Position numbers and translations under genes: made by a program. 64,000 bases of DNA from Hydrogenophaga sp. 2FB. Its GTDB lineage: Bacteria > Pseudomonadota > Gammaproteobacteria > Burkholderiales > Burkholderiaceae_C. Positions 46,308 to 56,893 of this stretch are shown here, in pieces (position 1 is the first letter of the stretch; each line of letters starts with the position of its first letter). Below the pieces are notes generated by a model. It saw nothing but the letters and a program-made list of their open reading frames with translations. It did no database searches and was not told the origin of the DNA. The stretch spans positions 34,203 to 98,202 of the forward strand of contig NZ_SCML01000023.1 of the NCBI RefSeq assembly GCF_005503365.1. The letters are read 5' to 3'.

Positions 46308-47273
46308 ATGAAAAGATGGATCGGTTCGCTCATCGCAACCTTGATCGCCGCGACCAGCGTCGTGGCCCACGCCCAGACCTACCCCAACCGCCCGGTGCGC
46401 ATCATCGTGCCCTACGTGCCCGGTGGCACGGTCGACCTCGTGGCGCGCGTGCTCGCACAGCGCCTCACCGAGCAGATGGGCCAGCCCTTCGTGGTGGACA
46501 ACCGTGCCGGCGCCAGCGGCGTCATCGGCAGCGACCTGGTGGCCAAGGCGCCTGCCGACGGCTACACGCTGCTGGTGCAATCGCCCACGCTGATCGCCAA
46601 CCCGCTCATGGTGCGCAAGGTGCCGTACGACGTGGTCACGGACTTCACGCCGGTCTCGTTCCTCGGTTCCGTGCCGATGGTGGTGGCCGCGCACCCCAGC
46701 GTGCCCGCCGAGAACCTGCAGCAGTTCCTGGACGCCGCGCGCGCCAACCCGAAGGGCTTCAGCCTGGGTACCTCGGCGATCGGCTCGCCCATGCATGTGT
46801 CGCTCGAAGCCATCAAGTTCGGCGGCAAGCTGGAGATGCCCATCGTGGCGTACCGCGGTACCGCCGCCGCGCTGAACGACCTGCTCGGCGGGCAGATCAG
46901 CGTGATCATCGACGCCCTGCCCTCCACCGCTCCGCACATCGCCAGCGGCAAGCTCAAGGCGCTGGCGGTGACGACCAAGGCGCGCCTGCCCAGCATGCCC
47001 AAGGTGCCCACGGTGGCCGAGTCCGGCATTCCAGGCTTCGAGATGGTGACCTGGTACGGCCTGTGGGCGCCGGGCAAGCTGCCCGAGGCAGTGGCCAAAC
47101 GGCTGACGGAGGAGACGGCCAAGGCCATGCGTTCGTCGCTGGTGGCCGAACGGCTCGGTGGGCAAGGCTTCGTCGCCGCGCCGATGGGGCCGGCGCAGTT
47201 CGCGCCCTACATCACCAAAGAGATCGCGACCTACGCGCGCATCGTGCGCGACGCGAAGATCCAGATCGACTGA
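46308..47273 (+). CDS. Bug-family tripartite tricarboxylate transporter-type binding protein
   Basis: Periplasmic Bug/TctC-type protein of 321 residues with a signal peptide (IGSLIATLIAATSVVAHA, cleavage near residue 22). Hallmarks are VRIIVPYVPGGTVDLVARVL (about 32-51), VVDNRAGASGVIGSDLVAK (about 62-80) and PADGYTLLVQSP. A good CAGGAGA ribosome-binding site lies 30 bp after the amidohydrolase stop. The pair suggests the binding protein captures the hydrolase substrate or product. No TctAB genes are nearby. Confidence 0.9.
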   Translation: MKRWIGSLIATLIAATSVVAHAQTYPNRPVRIIVPYVPGGTVDLVARVLAQRLTEQMGQPFVVDNRAGASGVIGSDLVAKAPADGYTLLVQSPTLIANPLMVRKVPYDVVTDFTPVSFLGSVPMVVAAHPSVPAENLQQFLDAARANPKGFSLGTSAIGSPMHVSLEAIKFGGKLEMPIVAYRGTAAALNDLLGGQISVIIDALPSTAPHIASGKLKALAVTTKARLPSMPKVPTVAESGIPGFEMVTWYGLWAPGKLPEAVAKRLTEETAKAMRSSLVAERLGGQGFVAAPMGPAQFAPYITKEIATYARIVRDAKIQID

Positions 47274-47288
47274 GGGACGGTCCGGCGT

Positions 47289-48635
<1,347 letters not shown>

Positions 48636-48840
48636 GTGCAGGTATGGGACGGGCGACCGTTGCAATGTAGCGCGCGCATTTGAAACGGCGGTGACGATCG
48701 CCACTACGCCCTTGACGCCCCCCGGCGCACCCGGATGGCCAGGGCCTTTTTCACGCCCCCTCCCTGCCGGCTCTGATACGCTGGCGCTGCGCCACACAAA
48801 GAGGGCGCGCGATTCCAAAGAAGAGAATACAGGGGGTGGT

Positions 48841-50223
48841 ATGACGATCCACAAGCCGCAGGACCGTGTCCTGACCTGGGTGCTGCCATGGTTCCCAACG
48901 GCCATTGCTTTCGCGCTGCTGTGCGTTCTGCTGCTCTTGTCCGAGCGCATCGTGGTCAGCGCGCTCCAACCGGTGGACGCGGCGCTCGCGCCCGTGCAAC
49001 GGCTCCGGCGCCAACTGCTGGCCTGGGGCGGGAGCATCACCGTGTTGCTCGCCTTCACCGGGTTCTGGCTCTCTGGCTACCTGGCGCGGCGCCAGCAAGA
49101 GCACCGGCAGCGCTTGCGGGAACAGGGCCAGCTGCTGAGCGCGGCCATCAATTCCGCCAGCGACGCCATCGTCAGCGTGGATCTCTCGGGGCGCATCACC
49201 CAGTTCAACCCGGCGGCCGCGCACATCTTCGGCCACCCGGCATCCGCGATGCTGGGGCAGCCGCTGGACACGCTGCTGCCGCAGGTGCCGCGCCTGGACC
49301 TCCTGCGGCCCGGTGCGACATCGACAGGCCCCATGGGCATCGGGCGGGTCACCGGTGTGCGGGCCAATGGACAGGCGCTCGATCTCGAAGCCTCGGTCTC
49401 GCACCTGACCGTGCGCGGCACCCGGATGGTGACCACCATCCTGCGCGACGTGACCGAGCGCGTGCGCACCGAGCGCGCGCTGGCGCAACACCAGCTCGCG
49501 CTGACCGAGCTCACGCACCGGCTGCTGCAACAGGAGAAACAGACCACGCGCAAACTCGCGCAGACCTTGCACGACCAGTTAGGCCAGACGGTGGGCGCGA
49601 TGCGCCTGTCGTTCGATGCGCTGATCAACATGATCCCCGAGCCCTTGACGCCCAAACTGAAAGACCGCGGCCGCGCGCTGGGCCAATTGATCGACACGGC
49701 CAATGCGCAGGTGCGGCAGGCGCTGGTGGCGCTGCGCCCGCCTTTGCTGGACGAAGACGGTCTGCAGGCCGCACTGCGGCACGAGGTGCACGCACGCGCC
49801 GCGGACGCCGAACCCGTGGTGCTCCACCTGGAGGTGGCACCGCTGGTTGCGCGAACGCGCTGGCCCGCCGACGTGGAGCATGCCGCGTTCATGGTGGCCC
49901 GCGAGGCCATGGCCAACGCCCTGCTGCACGCCGGCGCGCGCTCGGTGGTGTTACGCGTGGACGGCCACAACGACCAGCTCCACCTGAGCGTGACCGACGA
50001 CGGGGTGGGGCTGAACGCCGACATGGCCGCGGGCCGGCCCGGCCACCTCGGCATCGTGGGCATGCGCGAACGGGCACTGGCCATTGGCGCGCGCCTGCAC
50101 GCCAACAGCCTGATCGAGGGCGGCACCGTGGTCTCCCTCACCTGGGAAGCATCCTCACACCCCCCATCGCCCACACGTCATACGCAAGACACCGATTGCG
50201 CCACGCCGCCACACCATGAGTGA
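48841..50223 (+). CDS. NarX-like sensor histidine kinase with PAS domain
   Basis: Membrane sensor kinase of 460 residues. Two N-terminal transmembrane segments (about 13-35 and 60-80) flank a short periplasmic loop. A PAS domain follows (SAAINSASDAIVSVDLSGRI, about 100-119). The HisKA_3 dimerisation box LAQTLHDQLGQTVGAMRL (about 238-255, His phosphoacceptor) and an HATPase (REAMANALLHAGA, VTDDGVGL, HLGIVGMRERA, about 355-410) complete it. ATG 48841 follows a purine-rich GGGGGT. It overlaps the response regulator by 8 bp and surely forms a pair with it. The signal is unknown. Confidence 0.9.
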   Translation: MTIHKPQDRVLTWVLPWFPTAIAFALLCVLLLLSERIVVSALQPVDAALAPVQRLRRQLLAWGGSITVLLAFTGFWLSGYLARRQQEHRQRLREQGQLLSAAINSASDAIVSVDLSGRITQFNPAAAHIFGHPASAMLGQPLDTLLPQVPRLDLLRPGATSTGPMGIGRVTGVRANGQALDLEASVSHLTVRGTRMVTTILRDVTERVRTERALAQHQLALTELTHRLLQQEKQTTRKLAQTLHDQLGQTVGAMRLSFDALINMIPEPLTPKLKDRGRALGQLIDTANAQVRQALVALRPPLLDEDGLQAALRHEVHARAADAEPVVLHLEVAPLVARTRWPADVEHAAFMVAREAMANALLHAGARSVVLRVDGHNDQLHLSVTDDGVGLNADMAAGRPGHLGIVGMRERALAIGARLHANSLIEGGTVVSLTWEASSHPPSPTRHTQDTDCATPPHHE

Positions 50224-50857
50224 TATTTACCTTGTCGACGACCACGCCATGATGCGAGACGGCTTGCGCGCCGTGCTCGAAGGAGCCGGGCACCACGTGG
50301 TGGGCGAATCGGACCATCCCACGCCCGCACTGGCCGATCTGACCCGGTTGACGCCCGCGGTGCTGCTGCTCGACCTGCACCTGCAGCAGCGCTCGGGCCT
50401 GGAGTTGCTGGAACAGCTGCACCGCCGAAAGCTGGGCACCCGAACCGTCATGCTGACCATGTCGGCGCAACCGCGCCACGTGGCCGAAGCCATGCGCCTG
50501 GGCGCGTGCGGCTACGTGCTCAAGGGATCGCCCGCGCGCGAGGTGCTGGCCGCGGTGGACGCGGTGACCAGCGGCCGCCAGTACCTCGGCACCAGCGTGA
50601 CCGAACTGGCCGTGACCGCGCTCGTGAACGACGCACCACCCGGTGGCATCGAAACCCTCTCGGCACGGGAACAGCAGGTCATCCTGTTCGTGGTGCGCGG
50701 CTTCACCAGCGTGGCCATTGGCGAACAGCTGCACCTGTCGCCCAAGACGGTCGAGTCCTACCGCAGCCGCCTCATGGCCAAACTCGGCGTGGGCGACGTG
50801 CCGGCGCTGGTGCGGCTGGCGATCCGAGAGGGCTTGATCAGCGCGGATGAGCACTGA
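50216..50857 (+). CDS. NarL/LuxR-type response regulator
   Basis: A 213-residue response regulator. The receiver domain has the acidic pair VDDHAMM (about 5-11), the phospho-acceptor Asp in AVLLLDLHLQQRSGLEL (about 46-62) and the Lys of YVLKGSP (about 101-107). The C-terminal LuxR helix-turn-helix is LSAREQQVILFVVRGFTSVA, then IGEQLHLSPKTVESYRSRL (about 148-190). Its start lies 8 bp inside the kinase gene. Targets are not evident. The nearby genes are aerotaxis and small hypothetical proteins. Confidence 0.93.
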   Translation: MSDIYLVDDHAMMRDGLRAVLEGAGHHVVGESDHPTPALADLTRLTPAVLLLDLHLQQRSGLELLEQLHRRKLGTRTVMLTMSAQPRHVAEAMRLGACGYVLKGSPAREVLAAVDAVTSGRQYLGTSVTELAVTALVNDAPPGGIETLSAREQQVILFVVRGFTSVAIGEQLHLSPKTVESYRSRLMAKLGVGDVPALVRLAIREGLISADEH

Positions 50858-50878
50858 CCCCGGGCTGCTGACTCCGCG

Positions 50879-52423
50879 TCAACGGAACACGCTCACCGCC
50901 TCCACCAGCCGCCGGGTCTGCTGCTGCAGGCTTTGCGAAGCGGCGGCGCCCTGCTCCACCAAGGCCGCGTTCTGCTGGGTAACCTCGTCGAGGTGGACCA
51001 CGGCCTGGCTCACCTGCTGAATGCCGCTGCTTTGCTCGGTGGTGGCCGAGCTGATGTGCTGGATGAGTTCCGACACGCGCTGGACCTGGTGCACGATCTC
51101 CTCCATGGTCTTGCCGGTTTCGTCGACCAGGCGCGTGCCGGCTTCCACCTTGCCCACGCTGGCGCCGATCAGCGCCTTGATTTCCTTCGCCGCTTCGGCG
51201 CTGCGCCGGGCCAGCCCGCGCACCTCGCCGGCCACCACGGCGAAGCCACGCCCTTGTTCGCCCGCGCGCGCAGCCTCGACGGCGGCGTTCAAGGCGAGGA
51301 TGTTGGTCTGGAACGCAATGCCGTCGATCACGCCGATGATGTCGTGGATCTTGCGCGAACGCTCGGTGATCTCGCCCATGGTCTGCACCACCTGGGACAC
51401 CGCCTGCCCGCCGCGCGCAGCGGCCTCGCTGGCGGTGCCAGCGAGTTGATTGGCCTGGCTCGACGTCTCTGCGTTCTGCCGCACGGAGGCGCTCATCTGC
51501 GCCATCGAGGCCGCCGTCTGCTGCAGGCTGGCGGCGGCCTGCTCGGTGCGCTGGCTCAGGTCGTTGTTGCCCTGGGCGATCTCGCTCACCGCCGACTGCA
51601 CCGTCAACACCTGTTGGCTCACGTCATCGATCAGCCAGCGGAACATCAGGCCCAACTGGCTGATGCTGCGCATCGCCATGCCAATTTCATCCACCCGGTC
51701 CATGTGCGCCACGCTGCGCGTATCGCCGGTGGCCACGCGCAGCGCCTGCGCGCGCAGGACCTCGAGCGGGCCGGCCAACTGGGATTCGAGAAACCACCCC
51801 GCCAGACCCACACCCACGGCACAGAGGCCGGCGAACGGGGCCCATGGCAGGCCTTGCAGGCCCAGCGCCCACGCGCCGCCGACCAGGCCCGCCCACAACA
51901 CCGCCAGCGGCAGGCGGATGCGGTGGCGCACACGCAGGGTTTTGAATGCGTTCGTGATGCCCATCGGTCCGGTGCGCAACAACAGGCCCTTGTGGAACTT
52001 CAGATGCCGAGCGCGGCCCGCGCGCATGTCGGCGTACAAGGCTTCAGCGCCGGCAACCCCGTCGCGCGTGGCCTGGGTGCGCACCGACATGTAGCCCACC
52101 GTTGTGCCGTTGCGGATGACGGGTGTGGCGTTGGCGAGCACCCAGTAGTGGTCACCGTTCTTGCGGCGGTTCTTCACCAGGCCGGTCCATGGCTCGCCGC
52201 CCTGGAGCGTCGCCCACATGTCGGCGAAGGCCTGCCGGGGCATGTCCGGGTGGCGCACCAGGTTGTGCGGCTGTTGCTGGAGCTCGTCGAGCGAGAAACC
52301 ACTCGCGTTCACGAACGCCGCATTGGCATAGGTGATGTGGCTCCGCGTGTCGGTGGTCGACATCAGCGTCGCGTTGTCGGGGAGTTCATGTTCACGCTGG
52401 GTGACGGGGCTGTTGGTGCGCAA
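50879..52423 (-). CDS. aer: Aerotaxis receptor Aer (PAS-containing methyl-accepting chemotaxis protein)
   Basis: Aer-type receptor of 514 residues. The N-terminal PAS domain reads almost like E. coli Aer: [39 protein letters not shown] (about 46-64) and [19 protein letters not shown], the FAD-binding redox sensor. A hydrophobic hairpin (about 160-200) and a HAMP-like region precede the signalling domain with the hairpin tip [20 protein letters not shown] (about 370). The start is taken as TTG 52423 because the next residues ([10 protein letters not shown]) align with the E. coli start. An ATG at 52456 with a better ribosome-binding site is the alternative. Confidence 0.9.
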   Translation of the reverse strand: MRTNSPVTQREHELPDNATLMSTTDTRSHITYANAAFVNASGFSLDELQQQPHNLVRHPDMPRQAFADMWATLQGGEPWTGLVKNRRKNGDHYWVLANATPVIRNGTTVGYMSVRTQATRDGVAGAEALYADMRAGRARHLKFHKGLLLRTGPMGITNAFKTLRVRHRIRLPLAVLWAGLVGGAWALGLQGLPWAPFAGLCAVGVGLAGWFLESQLAGPLEVLRAQALRVATGDTRSVAHMDRVDEIGMAMRSISQLGLMFRWLIDDVSQQVLTVQSAVSEIAQGNNDLSQRTEQAAASLQQTAASMAQMSASVRQNAETSSQANQLAGTASEAAARGGQAVSQVVQTMGEITERSRKIHDIIGVIDGIAFQTNILALNAAVEAARAGEQGRGFAVVAGEVRGLARRSAEAAKEIKALIGASVGKVEAGTRLVDETGKTMEEIVHQVQRVSELIQHISSATTEQSSGIQQVSQAVVHLDEVTQQNAALVEQGAAASQSLQQQTRRLVEAVSVFR

Positions 52424-52503
52424 GGGACATCTCGAAGGGATGAAAAGGATGCCCATGGATTCGGCGCCCCCTGGCGGTGCTTGAGTGGCGAATTGCCATG
52501 GAA

Positions 52504-52519
52504 CTTGATCCAGATCAAG
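52504..52519. promoter_or_regulatory. Perfect FNR/ANR box (TTGAT-N4-ATCAA)
   Basis: CTTGATCCAGATCAAG has a perfect match to the FNR/ANR consensus TTGAT-N4-ATCAA at 52505-52518 and an extra C/G pair. It lies in the divergent spacer between aer (minus) and the small gene at 52584 (plus). Oxygen-responsive control of aer is the attractive reading. No -10 element at class II spacing was clear for either gene. Confidence 0.7.
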
Positions 52520-52583
52520 CCGGCGGTGCTTGCGCTAAGCTGCGGCCTATCCGGCCCCAGGCCGCTCTGTCCAAGGAGCTCAC

Positions 52584-52835
52584 ATGACCCCCTCTCCCTT
52601 GCGCACCCTCATGGTGTTCAGCGCTGAAGACCAGGCCTGGATTCGGCGCACCCCTGTCACCGTTCCCGACTTCTGGCACGGGCATGCAGTGCCGCCCGCC
52701 AAGGGCGATCTGGTGCGCCTGGGTGGCCGTCAGTTCCACGTTCGCGGCCGCGTGTGGGAACACGACGGCGAGGGCCCGGTGCTCAAGCTCTACATGGGTG
52801 ATGCCCACGCGCCGAGCGATACCACCTTCGGCTGA
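52584..52835 (+). CDS. Hypothetical protein, 83 residues
   Basis: A short soluble protein. It contains MVFSAEDQAWIRRTPVTVP (about 10-28), then KGDLVRLGGRQFHVRGRVWE (about 40-59) and a final LKLYMGDAHAP. The second half has the alternating pattern of a small beta-barrel. A TCCAAGGAG ribosome-binding site precedes the ATG. The family was not recognised. It lies downstream of the FNR-like box and 15 bp before the convergent end of the Mla-type operon. Function unknown. Confidence 0.7.
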   Translation: MTPSPLRTLMVFSAEDQAWIRRTPVTVPDFWHGHAVPPAKGDLVRLGGRQFHVRGRVWEHDGEGPVLKLYMGDAHAPSDTTFG

Positions 52836-52850
52836 GACGCCGGCAGCCGC

Positions 52851-53441
52851 TCAGCCGCCCACGATGCGTTGGGCGAGCTGCCAGATCGCCAAACGGTGGC
52901 CCGCCGCCAGCGCGTCCACCGAGTTGTCGGCCAGCGGCACCTGAAAATCCGCTTCGCCCATCGCGGGCGCTGCCTTGTTGCCGCGCTCGTCGCTCAACCA
53001 CCAGCGCGCCTTCATGTGCAGCGATCGACGTTCGGCGTCGGCGATCAAGGCGTCGATCTGCACACGCAAACGCTTGTCCACCGCCACGCCGCTCTGCACG
53101 GGCGCGCGCCAGACCAGGCCTTCACCGCGCAACAGGGCGAGGTCGGCCACCAGGCGGCTGGGGATGCTCTCGCGCAGCGGCTCGGCCCAGCGGTGCCCCG
53201 CCAACGGCACCACCATCGAGGCGCCGCTGGCCACCACCAGGGTGTCGCGGTCCAGCGCGCCGGGCAGGCGCACCACGCTCGCCACCTCCCACACCGCACC
53301 ATCGCCCGGGCGGGGCGTGGGCTTGGGCTGCGGAGGTTCCGCGCGCAGTTCGTACCAGCGCGCGGGCGGCGCATCGCTGGCGCAACCGGCCAGCAACCAG
53401 GGTGCCAGGCAGAGTCCGGCCAATGTGTCGCGGCGCTTCAT
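52851..53441 (-). CDS. ABC-type transport auxiliary lipoprotein (PqiC-like)
   Basis: Outer-membrane-directed lipoprotein of 196 residues with signal MKRRDTLAGLCLAPWLLAGC (lipobox LLAGC, Cys about 20). The mature part starts with a YELRAEPPQPKP segment, then VASVVRLPGALDRDTLVVAS (about 53-72), PLAGHRWAEPLRESIPSRLV (about 78-97) and LRVQIDALIADAE. This is the PqiC/YmbA-type pattern found as the last gene of MCE lipid-transport operons. It overlaps the MCE gene by 4 bp. Confidence 0.87.
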   Translation of the reverse strand: MKRRDTLAGLCLAPWLLAGCASDAPPARWYELRAEPPQPKPTPRPGDGAVWEVASVVRLPGALDRDTLVVASGASMVVPLAGHRWAEPLRESIPSRLVADLALLRGEGLVWRAPVQSGVAVDKRLRVQIDALIADAERRSLHMKARWWLSDERGNKAAPAMGEADFQVPLADNSVDALAAGHRLAIWQLAQRIVGG

Positions 53442-54475
53442 TCCGGGTTCACCTTTCTGCCCCGCAGGAGCGAATCGGGTTGTTGTTCCAGCGCTTCGGC
53501 CAGGTCGCGCAAGGCGCGCGCGGCGCGCGACAGGTCGTCCAGCGCACGGTCGGCCCCGACCATGAGGTTGGAGTCCCCCGACGTGGCTTCGCGCAGCGCG
53601 CCGGCCGTGCGGCTCACCTCATTGGCGGCGCGCTGCAGGTTCTGCACCAGGGGCGCGTCGGGCGCCAGGATCTCGGCCACCTGGTCCGACGTGCGCCCCA
53701 CGCCCACGGCCGTCTGGTTCACCGAACCGGCCGCCTTGTTCATGCTGTCCATCGCGGTGCGGGTGGACACAAGCGAGCGCTGCAGCTCGTCGGCCAGGGG
53801 GTCCAGGCGCTTGTCCAGCCGCTCCGACGCGCGCTTGAGCGTGGCGGTGATCTGCGCCATGTCGCTCAGCGCCTGGTTCAGCTGCGGACCGGAAATCACC
53901 GCGCGCGCCGAGGCGGCGATGGCCGAGATGTCGTCGGTGATCTTGCGCAGGTCGATGCCTTCGAGCTGATCGCGGAAGGCCTGGATGGCCGTGGGTGTCG
54001 TCGGAATCTCGGTGGCATTGTGTCCGGTGTCGCCGCGCTTGCTGCTCGCGCGCTGGGGGCGCAAATCCAGATCGACATACAACAGGCCGGTGAGCAGGCT
54101 CTGCGTGGACAGTTGCGCGGTCAGGCCCCGCTGCACGAGAGCGGTCAAGGCCGGGCCTGCATCGGCATCGAGCTGTTTGCCGTCCAGGCCGCGCAAGGTA
54201 TCGGCATCGAGCGAGGCCACCACCGGGATCGAGAAGGTGTCCTTCTCACGGTCGTAAGACACCTGGATGGAGTCCACGCTGCCCACGCGCACGCCGCGGA
54301 ACACCACCGGCGCACCGACCTGCAGGCCGTACACCGAGCCGCTGAAGTACATCACCGTGCGCTCGGTGCGCGTGAAGTAGTTGCTGCCCGCCAGCGTGAT
54401 GATGGCCACCGCGATCAACGCGATGCCGGCGACCACGAAGGCGCCGATGAGTGTCGGGTTGGCCTTGCGCTTCAT
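53438..54475 (-). CDS. MCE/MlaD-family lipid transport protein
   Basis: Membrane-anchored periplasmic MCE protein of 345 residues. One N-terminal transmembrane helix (NPTLIGAFVVAGIALIAVAI, about 6-25) precedes the MCE domain (TVMYFSGSVYGLQVGAPVVF, RGVRVGSVDSIQVSYDRE, about 40-78). A long helical/coiled-coil C-terminus follows with ALDDLSRAARALRDLAEAL near the end. Such proteins form hexameric tunnels carrying phospholipids between membranes. The start overlaps the ATPase stop by 4 bp. Confidence 0.92.
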   Translation of the reverse strand: MKRKANPTLIGAFVVAGIALIAVAIITLAGSNYFTRTERTVMYFSGSVYGLQVGAPVVFRGVRVGSVDSIQVSYDREKDTFSIPVVASLDADTLRGLDGKQLDADAGPALTALVQRGLTAQLSTQSLLTGLLYVDLDLRPQRASSKRGDTGHNATEIPTTPTAIQAFRDQLEGIDLRKITDDISAIAASARAVISGPQLNQALSDMAQITATLKRASERLDKRLDPLADELQRSLVSTRTAMDSMNKAAGSVNQTAVGVGRTSDQVAEILAPDAPLVQNLQRAANEVSRTAGALREATSGDSNLMVGADRALDDLSRAARALRDLAEALEQQPDSLLRGRKVNPE

Positions 54476-55290
54476 GCGGGCTCCTCCTGTTGCGGTGCGG
54501 CGGCGCCGCGCCGCAGGAAATGTTGGACTTCTTCGGGTCCGCTGCGCCGCAGTTCCTTGGGCGGGCCCAGCGCCGTCATGGTCTTGGTCTGCGCGTCCAG
54601 AAACAGCAGGCGATCGGCCAGCGCGAAGATGCTGTCGAGCTCGTGGCTCACCATCACCACGGTGGTGCCCAGGTCGTCGCGCAAATGCATGATGAGTTCG
54701 TCCAGGTGCGCCGAGGTCAACGGATCCAGCCCGGCGGAGGGTTCGTCCAGAAACAGCAGCGGCGGGTCGAGTGCGAGTGCCCTGGCGATGGCGGCGCGCT
54801 TGCGCATGCCGCCGCTCAAGGCGGAGGGCTCGGTGTCAAAGTTGCCCGCCAGGCCCACCAGGGCCAGTTTGAAACGCGCGGCCTGTTCGCGTTGCGCTTC
54901 GCCCATGTCGGTCAACACCTGCATGGGCAGCATCACGTTCTCGCCCACGGTCATGCTGCTCCACAGTGCGCCGGCCTGGAACATCACGCCGAAGTTCTGC
55001 AGCAGCGCGGTCTTCTCGTCTTCATCGGCCGCGTAGAGATCGCTCTGGCCATACAGCACCCGGCCTTTGGCGGGCGCCTGCAGGCCAATGAGGTGGCGCA
55101 GCAGCGTGCTCTTGCCGCAGCCGCTGCCCCCGGCGATCGACAGCACTTCGCCGGGCCGGATATCGAAGTTGAGGTCCCGCTGGACCACGTTGCGGCCAAA
55201 GGCCATGGTCAGGCCTTCCACGCGCACGAGCGGCTCCTGGCCGTTGGGCGCGGGCGGTGTGGCGGTGGGCGGGTTCACGGGTTCCTGCAT
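54472..55290 (-). CDS. MlaF-type ABC transporter ATPase
   Basis: Cytoplasmic ATPase of 272 residues. It has a Pro-rich N-terminal tail, Walker A GGSGCGKSTLLRHLIG (about 54-69), Q-loop VMFQAGALWSSMTVGENVML (about 101-120), signature ALSGGMRKRAAIARALALDP (about 157-176), Walker B LLFLDEPSAGLDPLTS and switch His VSHELDS. FQAGALWSSMTVGENV and LSGGMRKR are typical of Mla/Ttg2-type lipid ABC systems. It powers the permease at 55315 and the MCE protein downstream. Confidence 0.93.
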   Translation of the reverse strand: MQEPVNPPTATPPAPNGQEPLVRVEGLTMAFGRNVVQRDLNFDIRPGEVLSIAGGSGCGKSTLLRHLIGLQAPAKGRVLYGQSDLYAADEDEKTALLQNFGVMFQAGALWSSMTVGENVMLPMQVLTDMGEAQREQAARFKLALVGLAGNFDTEPSALSGGMRKRAAIARALALDPPLLFLDEPSAGLDPLTSAHLDELIMHLRDDLGTTVVMVSHELDSIFALADRLLFLDAQTKTMTALGPPKELRRSGPEEVQHFLRRGAAAPQQEEPA

Positions 55291-55314
55291 GGGATTTTTA
55301 GCGCTTGCGGTTTC

Positions 55315-56424
55315 CTAGATATCCAGACGTTGAAACACCACCGTAAGCATGGAAGCCGCCACGACGATCCAGACAATGGCTTGTACCACCGATGCGGTGG
55401 TGGCATCGCCCACGGCCTGCGCGCTGCGCCCGGCCGACATGCCTTGCAGGCAGCCCGCCAGGGCGACCAGCACCGAGTACACGGTACCCTTGAACAGGCC
55501 CACCAGCACATGGGTCAGCGTCATGGCATCGAAGCTGGCGTACACGTACTCCAGCGGCGTCACGCCGAAGATGCCCACGGCCACCAACCAGCCCACCAGC
55601 ATGCCGACCACGGCGCCAAAGGCGGTGAGCATGGGCCCGACGATGAGCAGCGCCAGCACGCGCGGCAACACCAGGAAGTCGATCGGGTTCACACCCATCG
55701 TGGCCAAAGCGTCCACCTCCTCGTTGGCGCGCATGCTGCCGATCTGCGCCGCGAAGGCCGCGCCCACCCGGCCGGCGAGCACGATGCCCACGAGCAAGGC
55801 CGCCACCTCGCGCACCACGCCAATGGTGACCAGGTCGGCAATGTAGGTCTGTGCGCCAAAGCGCTGAAGCTGCGAGGCCCCCATGTAGGCCACGATGAGG
55901 CCAACCAGGAAACACACCAGCGCGACGATGGGCAGGCTGCGCGGCCCGGTCTGTTCGATCTGCCACATCAGGTCGGCCGCGCGCATGTCGCTGCGGCCGC
56001 GCAGCCAGCGGCCGATCGACAACAGCACCTCGCCCACGAAGCCCAGCGTCTTGCGGCGCAACCCCATCGCGGCCGTGACCCTCGCCCCCAGGGCGGCGAT
56101 GCGGCCCGGGCGCTGGGTGGTGGACGGGGGTGCGGTCGGCGCCGCGTCCAGCGCCAGGGCCAATACCTGCTGGAAGCCCTCGGGCAGGCCGTGCAGGTCC
56201 ACGTCGACCTGCTGGCGCGCGAACGGTTCGAGCTGCTGCCACAGCGCTGCTGCCAGCGGCGCGTCCCACGAGCGCAGCCCGGTCGCGTCCACGCGCACAG
56301 GGCCAGCGCCGTCGGTGGAAATGGGTTCGGGCAAGGTGCCGCGGTGTCCGCGCCATTCGCCGCTGAGCCGCAGCACCTGGTGTGTGTCTTCGGTGTGCCA
56401 GCTGGCCTCGGGAGCATCGCTCAT
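55315..56424 (-). CDS. MlaE-type ABC permease with N-terminal STAS-like domain
   Basis: Permease of 369 residues. The first 110 or so form a STAS-like domain (VLRLSGEWRGHRGTLP, then VRVDATGLRSWDAPLAAALW). The rest is an MlaE permease with about five hydrophobic segments and the family blocks VRRKTL-like MGLRRKTLGFVGEVLL, YMGASQLQRFGAQTYIADLV, AGRVGAAFAAQIGSMRANEE and VDALATMGVNPIDFLVLPR. Fusing the MlaB-like STAS to MlaE explains why no separate mlaB is present. An ATG 12 bp upstream (56436) is an alternative start. First gene of the operon. Confidence 0.92.
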   Translation of the reverse strand: MSDAPEASWHTEDTHQVLRLSGEWRGHRGTLPEPISTDGAGPVRVDATGLRSWDAPLAAALWQQLEPFARQQVDVDLHGLPEGFQQVLALALDAAPTAPPSTTQRPGRIAALGARVTAAMGLRRKTLGFVGEVLLSIGRWLRGRSDMRAADLMWQIEQTGPRSLPIVALVCFLVGLIVAYMGASQLQRFGAQTYIADLVTIGVVREVAALLVGIVLAGRVGAAFAAQIGSMRANEEVDALATMGVNPIDFLVLPRVLALLIVGPMLTAFGAVVGMLVGWLVAVGIFGVTPLEYVYASFDAMTLTHVLVGLFKGTVYSVLVALAGCLQGMSAGRSAQAVGDATTASVVQAIVWIVVAASMLTVVFQRLDI

Positions 56425-56442
56425 GGAAGGATCCATTCAGCT

Positions 56443-56712
56443 TGGGGCCTGTTCACACTGTTTTTCCAAGTGCGAATGGGTTGAAAACAGCGCCCATCCA
56501 GGCGCGCGACGACGGCCTGGCTGGACGCCTGGCCTAGGAGTGCAACGACGAGGGGCGCTGTTTTCAACCCATTCCCTTCGGGTTGCGGCCAAAAAGGCCA
56601 TGCGCCGCGTTGCGAAGCCTCGCCGGGCCACCGGCCCGTCTGCGTTTCGCGCCTTGCGCATGGCCTTTTTTGATCCGCAACGCACTTGGAAAAACAGTGT
56701 GAACAGGCCCCA
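56443..56712. repeat. MITE-like element with perfect 32-bp terminal inverted repeats and nested hairpins
   Basis: A 270-bp non-coding element in the 457-bp gap between the Mla operon and the AsmA gene. The outer arms 56443-56474 and 56681-56712 are a perfect 32-bp inverted repeat (beginning TGGGGCCTGTTCACACTG). Inside, 56475-56495 and 56553-56573 are a second perfect 21-bp inverted repeat (AATGGGTTGAAAACAGCGCC). A third, imperfect pair is 56582-56604 with 56656-56681 (GGCCATGCGC/GCGCATGGCC core). It has no transposase. The structure suggests a miniature mobile element or REP/BIME-like unit. Confidence 0.8.
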
Positions 56713-56893
56713 GCATGGGCGATTCTATCGACCGCCTCCGTGCCGCGAAGGTGTGCCCGCGCACAGACGAAACACGCCGATACAGCCAGCATGGAACCAT
56801 CCATCCACCCTGCATTCCCACATGGATGAAAAGCCGCCCCCATCCCCATCGACCCATGCGGCGCCGTCCTACCCCAGGAAGGGCGGTTCGCCG

